Positions 47,060 to 56,873 of a stretch of DNA of 64,000 nt are shown piece by piece (position 1 is the stretch's first letter; the number at the start of each line of letters is the position of its first letter). The stretch lies in the NCBI GenBank assembly GCA_031308135.1, contig JAHLJT010002630.1, positions 98,252,141-98,316,140 on the forward strand, read 5' to 3'. The position numbers were made by a program, and so were the translations under genes. Origin of the DNA: Acheta domesticus (lineage: Eukaryota > Arthropoda > Insecta > Orthoptera > Gryllidae). Under the pieces are notes generated by a model. The model made no database searches and was not told where the DNA came from. It worked only from the letters and a program-made list of their open reading frames with translations.

Positions 47060-47061
<2 letters not shown>
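45007..47061 (+). repeat. 3' LTR
   Basis: Same length as the 5' LTR and identical apart from the base at 45979, as far as could be compared by eye. Ends TTACA and is followed by CTAT and an AT microsatellite. Confidence 0.95.

Positions 47062-47114
<53 letters not shown>
47062..47114. repeat. (AT)n microsatellite
   Basis: AT run after the 3' LTR. Together with the CT run at 38792 it shows that the element landed in a CT/AT compound microsatellite. Confidence 0.9.
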
Positions 47115-47117
<3 letters not shown>

Positions 47118-47232
47118 GCGCGTAGATGGCGAATCACCGTTGCTCATTTAGCGTTACCCAGGTGACACGTGTGGTAGGTCACGGACGCGAGCAACTTTGT
47201 CCCCGCTGTGAATTATTATTGTTGTTTTTATT

Positions 47233-47239
47233 ATTATTA

Positions 47240-47281
<42 letters not shown>
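47233..47281. repeat. (AAT)n repeat
   Basis: About 15 AAT units, the 5' flank of a truncated Dong copy. Confidence 0.95.
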
Positions 47282-47475
47282 TCATTCCAGGTCATCCAAA
47301 GGACTGAGAAGTGCAAGAAATTGCTTTATTTGGCACAGCTCACATTTTACAGCTACACAAAGTATTGTAGAGGCACCGACAGTCCCTAGATCTGCTCCTT
47401 AGGTAGGTGGTTGCAACCTGGAGTAGATTTTATACTCAGCTGACTCATAACATCTGTAGTCGTGATATGGAGCAA
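47282..47475 (+). mobile_element. 5'-truncated Dong/R4 LINE copy (3' end only)
   Basis: Matches the 3' end of the full-length element in inverse orientation: AAGAAATTGCTTTATTTGG, the end of the coding region and the 3' UTR with GCACCGACAGTCCCTAGATC and GTTGCAACCTGGAGTAGAT. AAT repeats on both sides. Typical of incomplete target-primed reverse transcription. Confidence 0.85.
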
Positions 47476-47504
47476 TAATAATAATAATTAATTAATTAAT
47501 TAAT

Positions 47505-47880
47505 TTACCCTTTGCACCTAAGTGCTGCAGGATTATCCTGCTTAGGGTTAGAGGAGGTTAGGACTCCTCTTTCAGCCATTTTCCGGTTTATCCCCACTTC
47601 CAAGGCCCTCTGTACAGAAGAATGTAACGGGTATTCGTAGATGTTCGTTCTAGTGGTTGGAAGTGGGGTGAAGATGGCGTGGCAAGCGTCATGCTTCAAC
47701 CGGACACCTTTTTTTTACCCAATATTTACTGTTAATAAAGCCAGTAAATATTGGTACTCATTTGGAAAGAAGGCTGAGTGAACCTTAGAATCGCCCTGAA
47801 TAGAACATCATCGGATAAAAATCCCCAGCCATGCTTGGATTTGAACCCGGGTCCCTCAGGTTAGCAAGCGTGTGTCCTAA
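47505..47880 (-). mobile_element. tRNA-derived SINE (family D)
   Basis: The minus strand has B box GGGTTCAAATCC (plus 47847-47858 region), a body and a tail of AATT/ATT repeats. A perfect 13-bp hairpin (47719-47754, arms CCAATATTTACTG) lies within it. It is sandwiched between two Dong insertions and ends in the same repeat tract. Confidence 0.6.
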
Positions 47881-47997
47881 TTATTATTATTATTCCTCTA
47901 AATCACGACTTAAGATGTTATGTGTCGGCTGAATATAAAATCTACTCCAGGTTGCAACCAGCTACCTAAGGAGCAGATCTAGGGACTGTCGGTGCCT

Positions 47998-50900
47998 CTA
48001 CAATACTTTGCGCAAAATGTGGGCTGTTCCAAATAAAGCTATTTCTTGTACTTCCCAGTCTTTTGGATTACCTGGGAGTTTAGACAAGTTCTTACACAAA
48101 TTTTGCGGAACAAATCCCAGAGCTCCGATAACTATCGGTACGACCTGTGCTTTTACGCCCCACATTCGGCTGATCTCGATTTCCAAACTCTTGTATTTAA
48201 GACTTTTCTCTGCCTCCTTGGTAACGACGTTTTGATCGCAAGGTACAGCAACATCCACAAGCAAACACGATTTGTTCTCCAAATCCCGGATGACTATATC
48301 CGGTTTGTTTGCTGCTATCGTGCGATCAGTTTGAATTTGTTGGTCGTACAATATCGTACACAATCCAACAGACGTCACCGGTTTCGGTGAGTGTTCGTAC
48401 CACTTGGGGCATGTGTTCGGAACTTCGAGGGCGGTACAGATCTGCCAGTGGAGGTAGCTACACACCCTGTCGTGTCTTTTCAAGTATTCGGTCTTTGCTA
48501 GGATTGGACAAGCTGAGACAATATGATCGATGGTTTCTACGTGTTCCTGACAAATGCGGCATTTATCATCTTGGGAAATTTTGAGAACCGCTTTATCATA
48601 ATGTCGTGTTCTCAAGGCCTGATCTTGGGCAGCTATTACAAGTGCTTCCGATTCTGGCTTCATTCTTCCCCTTTTAAGCCACATAAATGATTGATCTTTA
48701 TTGATCTGTACCTTGTCCATTCTTTTTAGATATTGTCCGTGGAGTGGTTTGTCTCTCCACGATTTCTTTAACATTTTTTGTGTCTCAAATTTCATGTTAA
48801 GTAGCATCAGAAGTTCAGTGTCTCTGTCATTCTGGTTGTCTTGCATAGTCTTGTTCGCAATGCTTCTTGCTACACTTACAATGCCTCTGTTTCCCATTCT
48901 TCGGTCAGATTTCATGACCTGCCTCATTAGTGGGTCATCTTGATGGCTGACTACATACTTTCCCATCCCGGTTATTGCATTGTGCCAGGAGGCTTCAATT
49001 TGTCTCAGGCCTCTTCCTCCTTCCTTACGTGGCACATAAAGTCTATGTACATCAGCTCGGGGGTGGGCAACATGATGCATTGTAAGCAATTTTCTGGTTT
49101 TTCGATCCATGATGCGAATTTCCTGTTCAGTCCAGTCTACTAGTCCGAAACTGTATTCGGCTACAGGCACCGCCAAACTACCTATTGCAGATATTTTATT
49201 CCTTGAGTTCAGAGCGGACTGCAGGACAAGTCTCACTCGTCTATAATACTCTCTGCGAATTCTCTCTTTCATTGTGTCGTTCGAGATGGTCTCACATTCT
49301 TCAATGCCCAGATATTTGTAAGTTTTACCTGGCTCAAGATCTTGAATCACAGTGTGTCTATCAACTTCAATGTTCTCGGACGTGGTCATTTTGCCTCTTT
49401 TTAAGTTGGCTTTTGCACACTTGTCAAGACCAAACTTCATGCAGATGTCATTGCTAAAATCATTGATGACAGACAGCATTTGGGAGAGAATCGCATCATT
49501 CTTAGCAAAAACTTTAAGATCATCCATGTAAAATAAATGTGATACAGGCATTTCATCACCATGGAGCTTGTAACCAAAGTCAGTGTGCGACAGCTGTCTT
49601 GATAGAGGAATCAAACTAATGCAAAACAGCAGAGGGGATAGTGAATCTCCTTGAAAAATTCCCCTGTTAATCTGAATACTTCTGGTTTCTACTACTCCCT
49701 TTCCGCTGTGGATTAGTAACCTGGTACTCCACGACTTCATACTAGCCTTGCAAAACTCAACAAGTCTAGGATGAAATCGATAGATCTCCAGGGTCTTCAA
49801 AATCCAATCGTGTGGTACACTGTCAAAGGCCTTCTGGTAGTCAATCCAAGCCATGCTTAAATTACGTTTTCGTTTCTTTGCATCATTCAAAATTATTTTA
49901 TTCAGAAGCAAGATTTCCTTACAGCCATAGGAACCTTTACGACATCCTTTCTGTTCAACTGGCAACAGATGGTTCTTCTCTAGGTGCCTATACATTTTGT
50001 CAGCAATGGCTGCAGTTATAAGTTTGTACATTACTGGCAAGCAAGTAATTGGCCTGTAGTTCTTCGCCAAAGAGCTGTCTCCTCCTTTGGGTAGCAAATA
50101 CGTAATGCCGCGAGTGAGCCATTCGGGGAGTTCGTTAGGGTTTTCTAAAATTTTATTAACAGCCTTTGCAAGATGAAAATGTAGTGCTGTTAATTTCTTA
50201 ATCCAATAAATCTGGATCTTATCAACCCCAGGGGATTTCCAGTTTCCCATGTTCTTAATTGTTTGGCATAGGTCCTCTTTCGAGAATCCTTGAACATGTT
50301 CCACTGTTTCCACGAGTCCATAGGCAGCATCAACTTCAGATTGGAGCCACGATGCGTCTTTGTTGTAGAATCTGGTTTCCTCCCAGATTCCTGCCCAAAA
50401 TGTTTCGACGTCATCTTTTGAAGGAGGGGCAGCATTGCCATTCGGTTTTTCAGTCAGACTGCGATAGAATCTCTTCGCGTCTGTTTCAAACAACCGGTTC
50501 TGTACACGGAAATCGTTTCTACGTTTGTACCGTCTTATTCGTTGAGCCCATGCTTGGATTTTTTCTTTTAGCTTTTCAGCTACCATTAGCCTTGTCGTGT
50601 CATTGTCAATTAGGTATTTTTGTTCAACATGGAGTATTTTTTGTTGAACTTTATACGTGTGGTTTGACTTAGAAGATGCCTCGGCTAGGAGTGATATTTC
50701 ACGCCGTGTGTCGGCTATCCGTTTCATAATTCTTTTCATCCACGGAGGTACGGAGCTTTTTACTCTGTCTGGCTGTCGGCCATCGGTGTTCTTGGCTGGT
50801 CCCAAGATTATCTGAGATACTAGATATCCAGTTGCATACACGATGTGATTGATTTCAGTAATATCTAGATCTCTACTTGAGGTCTGTACAACCTCATTTA

Positions 50901-51615
50901 AGACAGAATTCGCTGTTTCTATCACTCTCTTAGCTTTAGCATTTTCGTAAATTCTCCTCAACGGTGCACGAGATTCGAATGGAAGTAGACGAACTCGTTC
51001 TATCTCGCGCCGGAGGAGGTCCCGCATCATGTCCTTATCGTGTGACTCATGGCCAGATGAATTTTCACCACTGACGGATGTTTCATTTGGAAGAGATGAA
51101 CCTTGAAGTGGATCATCGTTTTCAGGGATATTAGATGGTTCTAAATGTTCGTCATGTGGATGGTTTGATTGATGAACATACTCTGCGTTTCTCTGGATGT
51201 CTGCAAGTTGTTCGGCTGTGAATTTTCCACTGCTGAGTATGTATCGTCGTTGACTGGCAAGCTTCTTTGAGTCTAGGGTAGGTCTCATATCTGGGTTCCG
51301 CTCTCTCCATATCTTAAAAACTTCTATTTCTGAGCCCCCATTTTTCGCTTTTGCATAGTAAAAGCACCACATCACCTCCATTAATTCATCCCGGGTCCAT
51401 CTCTGACGATGGCTTCGAGCTACTGCCGGCTCTGGGTCCCTGGGACTAACATCCGTGGGATGGCCAGATGTCGACAAGGTGACATTAGCTCGGTTCCTGA
51501 GCAGGTATGGGACATTGGTAGAACAAGGCACGTTAAGGTTCATTACATTGCTTGTTCTATCCATTTTGCTCATTGGTTTGAATTGATGATTCGCAGGACG
51601 CAAGTTCGAGTTCAC
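47998..51615 (-). CDS. Dong/R4 retrotransposon polyprotein, intact
   Basis: Up to 1205 residues; first ATG at 51573 (residue 15 of the open frame), the upstream GTG being less likely. Order: a Myb-like DNA-binding segment (about 68-110, RQRWTRDELMEVMW), reverse transcriptase (about 490-760: ITYLLPKGG, NYRPITCLPVMYKLI, AWIDYQKAFDSVPHDWI, GIFQGDSLSPLLF, YMDD at 696-699, KYLGIEE), a CCHC-type finger (CRIC at 1019-1022, then H and C) and a restriction-like endonuclease (KPD at 1104-1106, D at about 1121). It nicks target DNA and primes reverse transcription there. No stop or frameshift interrupts the frame and all catalytic motifs are present, so it could be active. Confidence 0.9.
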   Translation of the reverse strand: MNSNLRPANHQFKPMSKMDRTSNVMNLNVPCSTNVPYLLRNRANVTLSTSGHPTDVSPRDPEPAVARSHRQRWTRDELMEVMWCFYYAKAKNGGSEIEVFKIWRERNPDMRPTLDSKKLASQRRYILSSGKFTAEQLADIQRNAEYVHQSNHPHDEHLEPSNIPENDDPLQGSSLPNETSVSGENSSGHESHDKDMMRDLLRREIERVRLLPFESRAPLRRIYENAKAKRVIETANSVLNEVVQTSSRDLDITEINHIVYATGYLVSQIILGPAKNTDGRQPDRVKSSVPPWMKRIMKRIADTRREISLLAEASSKSNHTYKVQQKILHVEQKYLIDNDTTRLMVAEKLKEKIQAWAQRIRRYKRRNDFRVQNRLFETDAKRFYRSLTEKPNGNAAPPSKDDVETFWAGIWEETRFYNKDASWLQSEVDAAYGLVETVEHVQGFSKEDLCQTIKNMGNWKSPGVDKIQIYWIKKLTALHFHLAKAVNKILENPNELPEWLTRGITYLLPKGGDSSLAKNYRPITCLPVMYKLITAAIADKMYRHLEKNHLLPVEQKGCRKGSYGCKEILLLNKIILNDAKKRKRNLSMAWIDYQKAFDSVPHDWILKTLEIYRFHPRLVEFCKASMKSWSTRLLIHSGKGVVETRSIQINRGIFQGDSLSPLLFCISLIPLSRQLSHTDFGYKLHGDEMPVSHLFYMDDLKVFAKNDAILSQMLSVINDFSNDICMKFGLDKCAKANLKRGKMTTSENIEVDRHTVIQDLEPGKTYKYLGIEECETISNDTMKERIRREYYRRVRLVLQSALNSRNKISAIGSLAVPVAEYSFGLVDWTEQEIRIMDRKTRKLLTMHHVAHPRADVHRLYVPRKEGGRGLRQIEASWHNAITGMGKYVVSHQDDPLMRQVMKSDRRMGNRGIVSVARSIANKTMQDNQNDRDTELLMLLNMKFETQKMLKKSWRDKPLHGQYLKRMDKVQINKDQSFMWLKRGRMKPESEALVIAAQDQALRTRHYDKAVLKISQDDKCRICQEHVETIDHIVSACPILAKTEYLKRHDRVCSYLHWQICTALEVPNTCPKWYEHSPKPVTSVGLCTILYDQQIQTDRTIAANKPDIVIRDLENKSCLLVDVAVPCDQNVVTKEAEKSLKYKSLEIEISRMWGVKAQVVPIVIGALGFVPQNLCKNLSKLPGNPKDWEVQEIALFGTAHILRKVL

Positions 51616-52024
51616 AGATCACACTTAACCCTCGGGTTGTTTCCTGCCATCCGTTACTGCGACCCATAGTGGCCTCGGGGCATCCCCCCGCAGGGCCCAG
51701 CAAGGGGTCCCTCCGATCGCCAGTCGGCATTACTAAACCCTACGGGATTTTCACTGACTGCTGAAGGCAGCCTCCTTCGCTGGCTAATGCAAGGTTCGGG
51801 CCTCCACTCTAATCAGTGGCCTGGTGTGCCAACCCAGTTTCTCTCCTGTACCCTCTATGGGCCGACAACAGGAAGTCCAAAGGTTCATGACCCTTCCCTC
51901 TCTACTTACTTCCCACTCTCCTCAAAATGGAGTACTTCTTCGTCGGACCCCTCACCTTCAACCTATTCAGCAAGGGAGACCCTACCAGTAGCTAGGCTAC
52001 CACTGACATAGCTCTCAGGCTCAT

Positions 52025-52077
52025 GGGGGTACTCAAGCTCCACCACCAACTCCAAGGTCGTGTACTCCCTAGGTGGA

Positions 52078-52078
<1 letters not shown>
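52025..52078 (-). ncRNA. possible structured 5' RNA (pseudoknot) of the Dong element
   Basis: On the minus strand the extreme 5' end CTCCACC can pair with GGTGGAG (52044-52038), and GGGAGTAC (52069-52062) with GTACCCCC (52032-52025, one mismatch). The two helices interleave as in HDV-like ribozymes known at R2-clade 5' ends. A P4-like hairpin is not evident, so this is tentative. Confidence 0.3.
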
Positions 52079-52110
<32 letters not shown>

Positions 52111-52174
52111 ATTAATATATTAATAATATTAATATTAATATATTAATAATATTAATAATATTATTATATTATAA

Positions 52175-52211
<37 letters not shown>
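52079..52211. repeat. TTA / TAATATTAA / AAT compound repeat
   Basis: Triplet repeats separated by palindromic TATTAATATTAA units, between the Dong 5' end and the next SINE tail. Confidence 0.9.
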
Positions 52212-52235
<24 letters not shown>

Positions 52236-52415
52236 TTGGAGAGGATAGGATAATGGAGAAAGGTGATCGTGGACTTTTTGAACCATCTCAGTCTTCGGCT
52301 TGTGACCGAGGGAAACCACTAAAACCCCGGCCAGGGTGGCCGGCCCGGGCATCGAACCCGGATCTCCCGAATGCGAAGTCAGCGCGCTACGCACTGAGCC
52401 ACTTCGCTCGGCGTG
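52212..52415 (-). mobile_element. tRNA-derived SINE (family B) with TTA tail
   Basis: Minus strand: AGTGGCTCAGTGCGTAGCGC (A box, plus 52384-52403) and GGGTTCGATGCC (B box, plus 52348-52359) at tRNA spacing, then a body and a (TTA)n tail that merges with the repeat at 52079-52211. The head preserves a near-complete tRNA-like sequence, but without a CCA-ready acceptor stem; not a true tRNA gene. Confidence 0.8.
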
Positions 52416-52439
52416 TATTTTATAAAAAAAAAGCATCGA

Positions 52440-52710
52440 CATAAATCCTGCAACTGTTCTACTACTACCTAGGATTTCCTATCCCTCCATGGCTTCTGCA
52501 TACTGATTTAAGTGGAAAAACAAAGAAGTCCACAGATTAAGGCATATTTGCGAAATCTGACAAACATTCAATCCGCAACGCATCACAGCAACACGTTTTA
52601 CCATCGCACATAACGGTGTGTCCTGGGGCCACGATTTCATGGGACCTTATTTAAGTGTTTTTATGGCGTAGTCTAAAAAACGAGACCTTTTGGACACAGG
52701 ACACTATTTT
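52440..52710 (+). repeat. direct duplication copy 1 (with 54780-55080)
   Basis: Shared blocks in the same order: ATTAAGGCATATTTG, CAATCCGCAA, ATCGCACATAAC, TTTTATGGCGTAGTCTA and AACGAGACCTTTTGGAC. No coding frame shared. Unassigned sequence follows to 54627. Confidence 0.6.
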
Positions 52711-54627
52711 CATTCCGATAAAATGCTCGTATTTATGATACAGAAATGTACCACATTGTAGCAATTGCTGACAGTAAATGAACAATCAAATTCAATGTTT
52801 TGAGTATGATGTAACTTTATTTCGTAAAGGAAATTTATATCACGGGATTTGGTCCGAGTAATTTATAGTTATTAACGAAACGAGTGGATAAAGAGGGATA
52901 TAATTATATGAGTGACATGTTCAAGGAAATAAGTGACGACAGGAGTGAGTTTTATTATTTACCATGAGTGCAGTTGCGTTTATCCACATGCTACGTTCAA
53001 TATTTTTTCGTTTCCATTTAAAAATAATTGAAATTTTGAGAAATTTATGCACATATTTACCATTCGAGGCATACGTTTAATGACGTCGTATTGCTTCTGA
53101 AAAAGACCTATTTTAGTGGGTCTTGCATTAAAGTTTGTTTGCAAGAAATGTTCTCAAATTGAAGATATTGAAAATATTGAAGTATTGGAAGAAGCTGACA
53201 AAGCCAAGAAAACATAACTTCCCATGAAAGGTTTAGATAGGTATGAGTGAGAATGCAACATATATAAATATTGGAAAGTAAAAACAAAGAGTAACTGCTG
53301 TCACAGTTACGCTGGCGTACTTTTTAGAACAGGCAAACACAACGGACGTTTATATTTATTTTACATTTGTAATGCTAAAACCAAATGTTTACATGTAAAT
53401 GTTTACTTCCCCAATTTAGTTTTATTCATTCTTTGTTCGCATATAATTGATGTTGATAGGCAATCTGTGATGTGCATTTTTGTTCATGTTTTTTGGCCGA
53501 CTGGAAATACCTTGGCCACTCTGTGTTACAGTGTACTAATTAAACGATTCTGATTCTTTTCTGAATTCTGAGTGGTAGTTGTGGAATTTTAATTGCACGG
53601 GGGCGTTTTAATTGCACGCGTGCTATTAACATAGAGATAATCAACGATATTTCATGGAATTCATGAGCACATGTTGTTAACTAAACGAAAAAGCATTAAA
53701 ATATTGATAGTTATTGAATTCATGACCACACTATTCATTCTAGGAATGTTTCATGGATTTTGGTCAACAATTTAAAAAATTCTTAGTTCGCCAACGTTCC
53801 GGAACTTTATTGCTCCCTCATGAGGACTGTGGGACACATATTTACAACGTACTTCTTCCAAGGTAGATACATAACATACAAAGTAAATAACACATAAACT
53901 GAGATATTTATTGTTGAATGTTTAATACGGGGCGCGTTCAGGGACCTAAACTTTTATTAATGAAGCACAAACGTATAGTGTTGTATATGTTCATCACCAG
54001 CCCTGATGGAACAAAAATATTTCGAAACTTTCGCAAACTCAATGTTTTAATTTAATTCGACCAAATCCCCTGCTCTCTATTTCTCATTGCTTCTGTGTGG
54101 TCGTGAATCTCAATGTTTGTCTCGTCAAAAAGAATAAACCTGTATAGCACGAAATACTTCGTATAGGCTCACGTTATACTCAGCCTGAACAGATTAGAAA
54201 TTTTAATGTAGCCCAAGAAGTGAGCATCTTTTCATTTTTCAAACCACTAGTTCTTATTATTCATAATTTATCCTTCACATACATGTTTCGGCCCACAGTA
54301 AAATATCTCTGTGGGCAAATGCCCAGACGACTCACACTTTCGACGCCACGACTTTCCAGTTTTTGTGGGCTACATTTAATGCGCCACTTCTTCTTAATTT
54401 TCATTCTTCTGGAGACGTCATATCTAAAAGCGTTGGAAGGTGTGGAAATCATTAATTTTGGCGTCCTCCAGACAGTTTTTATTCGCACTGGCCTCGTGAG
54501 CATGGAAATATGTTGCTAGTGGATCTGAAAACATCTTCCTTCTATTTAAGCGAAGTACTACATTGATCTTGTATATTTCACTTTCTTAGATAATGAAGAC
54601 AAGCAGGAATCACGAATTCCAACATTT
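52711..54627. other. unassigned AT-rich stretch
   Basis: No domain-bearing frame; the longest frames (about 99 codons, 54220-54519) look random. No terminal repeats found. Confidence 0.4.
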
Positions 54628-54628
54628 C

Positions 54629-54670
<42 letters not shown>
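54628..54670. repeat. (ATT)n repeat
   Basis: About 14 ATT units at the 3' side of a truncated Dong copy. Confidence 0.95.
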
Positions 54671-54671
<1 letters not shown>

Positions 54672-54770
54672 TTATTGTTGTTGTTACTCAAATCCACGAT
54701 TAAAGATGTTGTGAATCGGTCAAACTTCCTAAGGAGCACATTGGTGCCTCTGCAAAACTATAAACTATCA
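54671..54770 (-). mobile_element. degenerate Dong/R4 3' end
   Basis: Minus strand: GCAGAGGCACCAATGTGCTC, CCTTAGG, ACATCTTTAATCGTGG, AACAACAACAATAAAATAAT. This parallels the 3' UTR of the full element (GGCACCGAC, CTCCTTAGG, ACATCTTAAGTCGTG), with several deletions. Older than the other copies. Confidence 0.65.
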
Positions 54771-54779
54771 ATTATAAAA

Positions 54780-55080
54780 CATTAAACTATCAATACAAAA
54801 CTCACAAACTGTTTTACTGCTAGGCGAGGAATTACCTCCTTGCAGGACCTGCGTCAAAAAGATTTAAGACGAAAAACAGAGTACTTTAGATTACGGCATA
54901 TTTGGAAAATCAAACGTATATGCAATCCACAATACACTTTGGAATCGCACATAACTAGGAAAAGATACGTCATATGGCCAAAAACACAGGTTTTCCTGTC
55001 CTTGAAAAAGGACAGACGTTAAGGCTTTTATCGCGTAGTCTACAAAATGAGACCGTTTTGGACGTTGTACTACGTTTCTA
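54780..55080 (+). repeat. direct duplication copy 2 (with 52440-52710)
   Basis: See 52440-52710. Both copies sit immediately to the right of an insertion in TAA-type repeats. Confidence 0.6.
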
Positions 55081-56058
55081 GAAGTGTCCTGGTTCATTCG
55101 ATGTTAGCAAACATCGATGTCCAAAATACATAGACTAAAAACCATCAATATTTTTAGACTGTTTTAGAAACATCTGACATTACATTCGTGTGCATTAAAA
55201 TTTAATGTTCGTGTTTATCAATTTGCCGAAGTATGAGAAGAAGGGACAGATCCCACAGCGTATTTGTTGACTACATCTCAACGTGCAAAATGGACATGCA
55301 GAAAGAGGAAATAAAAGGGGATTGAGGGCACCTCGGGCGTGTGAGTTTGGTCGAAGAAGGAAGTACAAACAACGTTCCTTTGGTTCCAACATATGAAAAA
55401 AACGTTCCAAAACGTTCCATGTTCTAATGTTCCATGTTAAAAACATCGATGTTTTGAAAACATCGACATGCATCTCATATCGCTACTAGAAACCCGGAAA
55501 TTGGTGTTCTGGTGTGAAGCTATTTTCACTTTTAAAACTATGATTTAAAATGTACTGCTTTTTTTTGTGGAAAATCTGAGGCTTACATTTGTTAGAAATT
55601 TTCCCTCTTCTTAGTTCTCTAGCTATTCAGAACTTCCTGTTTCGTCCAACAGAAAAAGCCGGTACATTATCAGTCGCAGTAACGGATGAATACGTATTTC
55701 GTACCAAAATTTGTTCAATTTGCAAATTAATTTCCATATTAATCTGTGCGGGAGCAGGCATTGGACATATGGGGAGCAGAGAGGGAATATTTGGCGTACT
55801 CGTACATATGGGGATAAGGTGGGAGAATGTACAGTGGAATAAGCGGTGATCATGTGAGGCAACGTGTAGGAGGGAGGTGGAAAATGTGCGGGAACATATT
55901 TGAGATACCTGCGCGGAACGTGGAGAGGTACATGTTGGGTTAAAAGTGAGAAACATATGGGAAAACATGTAGAGAAACTTGCTAAAAAAATGCCGGAGTA
56001 GCAAGTAACAGTGTGTAAGTGTAAAGTAAGTGTTAAGTAGTAAGTACTCTTAGTATTA
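55081..56058. other. unassigned stretch
   Basis: Contains a short palindrome TCGATGTTTTGAAAACATCG at about 55447-55467 and scattered ACATCGATGTT-like words; no gene seen. Confidence 0.4.
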
Positions 56059-56291
56059 CTAGCTGAAGTACCCTGCGCTGCACGTCACAATTATCTATTC
56101 AACTGGATAAGGAATGAATTCCATATATATAGTACATTCCCGCCCTACCCTGTCCAGCCCTGTCCTGCCCAGACCCACTCTAGCCTCCTGTGCCGCGCCC
56201 ATTCCCGCCTAACACACTCCTTGCGCCCCGCCCCGCCCGGCCCCAACTTGGGGAATATTTCGTTAATTTTTACTTTCTCAATTAAGTAGTA
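56059..56291 (-). mobile_element. possible Helitron 3' end, inner
   Basis: On the minus strand CTAG then T at 56062-56058 is preceded by GGGTACTTCAG and a weak TGC-AGC-GCA hairpin, resembling Helitron termini. A C-rich tract of CCGCCC/CCTGCCC words (56145-56255) lies upstream. Confidence 0.35.
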
Positions 56292-56340
56292 CTAGTGAGA
56301 ACCCGTGCGATTAATCGCACGGTTAGCCAAATAACCAAAC
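56292..56340 (-). mobile_element. Helitron-type 3' end with 20-bp perfect palindrome
   Basis: Minus strand: palindrome CCGTGCGATTAATCGCACGG (56322-56303), GTTCTCA, CTAG (56295-56292), then T. Hairpin plus CTAG-T is the Helitron end signature. The 5' limit is not identified. Confidence 0.6.
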
Positions 56341-56873
56341 TGTTTTCTGCTTAAATTCTTTTTTTGTATTCCAGCATTATAAACGACCTAACCTCACTAA
56401 GATCACTAACCTCTAATATTTCAAGATTTCTATTCAATGTAGAAAATCACGTTCACGTGCTTACACAACCTACACTAAATTGAAACAAACAAAAATGCTT
56501 GAGATTGCATTTCCCGCCACCGTCCGAGTGTAATTTTCTTCCGATAGATCGCGCGGCAATCAGATATTACAGATCCCGAATTACTACTTTTTTTAATATT
56601 TAGGTATTTTTAACGCCCTTTTTCAATACGAATGTCCCATGTGCAGGTGAAAAGAAACACGATTTTTCAATCCATTGCTTCTTTATACAGATCGGTTTGG
56701 TATGTCGCCCAATTTATTGAAAAGACCAAACAGCCCTTTGAGAAATAATATATAATATATAGAGAAAGTTTTATAATTATGTTAAAATCGATGTTAAGTG
56801 TTAAGATTTAAAAAGAAATATGCTTTGTGGGTCCCTGATCCTGATCAAAGAGTGTCTATGCCCAATCTAATAC

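Larger units (their letters stand above)
38834..47061 (+). mobile_element. Ty3/gypsy-type LTR retrotransposon, young but defective
   Basis: 8228 bp: two 2055-bp LTRs, a primer-binding site, gag, a shortened pol and a polypurine tract. The target duplication CTAT lies on both sides (38830-38833, 47062-47065). The LTRs align without net gaps at an offset of 6173 bp; one base difference was seen by eye (G at 39806, A at 45979). The interior lacks most of RNase H and the integrase core. Confidence 0.95.
47895..52078 (-). mobile_element. full-length Dong/R4-clade non-LTR retrotransposon
   Basis: 4.2 kb on the minus strand between TTA/TAA repeats (52079 onward, and ATT repeats 47880-47894). Holds a 5' UTR of about 0.5 kb, one long frame and a 3' UTR of about 100 bp. 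Dong-type elements are known to insert in TAA repeats and carry a site-specific restriction-like endonuclease. A broken copy (18552-20632) and two truncated copies (47282, 54671) lie in the window, all flanked by such repeats. Confidence 0.9.

Noticed and set aside
47126..47389. Frame with a poly-Asn run
   Set aside because: The Asn run is the AAT microsatellite and the rest is the truncated Dong copy.
52348..52403. tRNA gene candidate
   Set aside because: A and B boxes are good, but the element continues into a SINE body with a TTA tail and a proper acceptor stem is missing.
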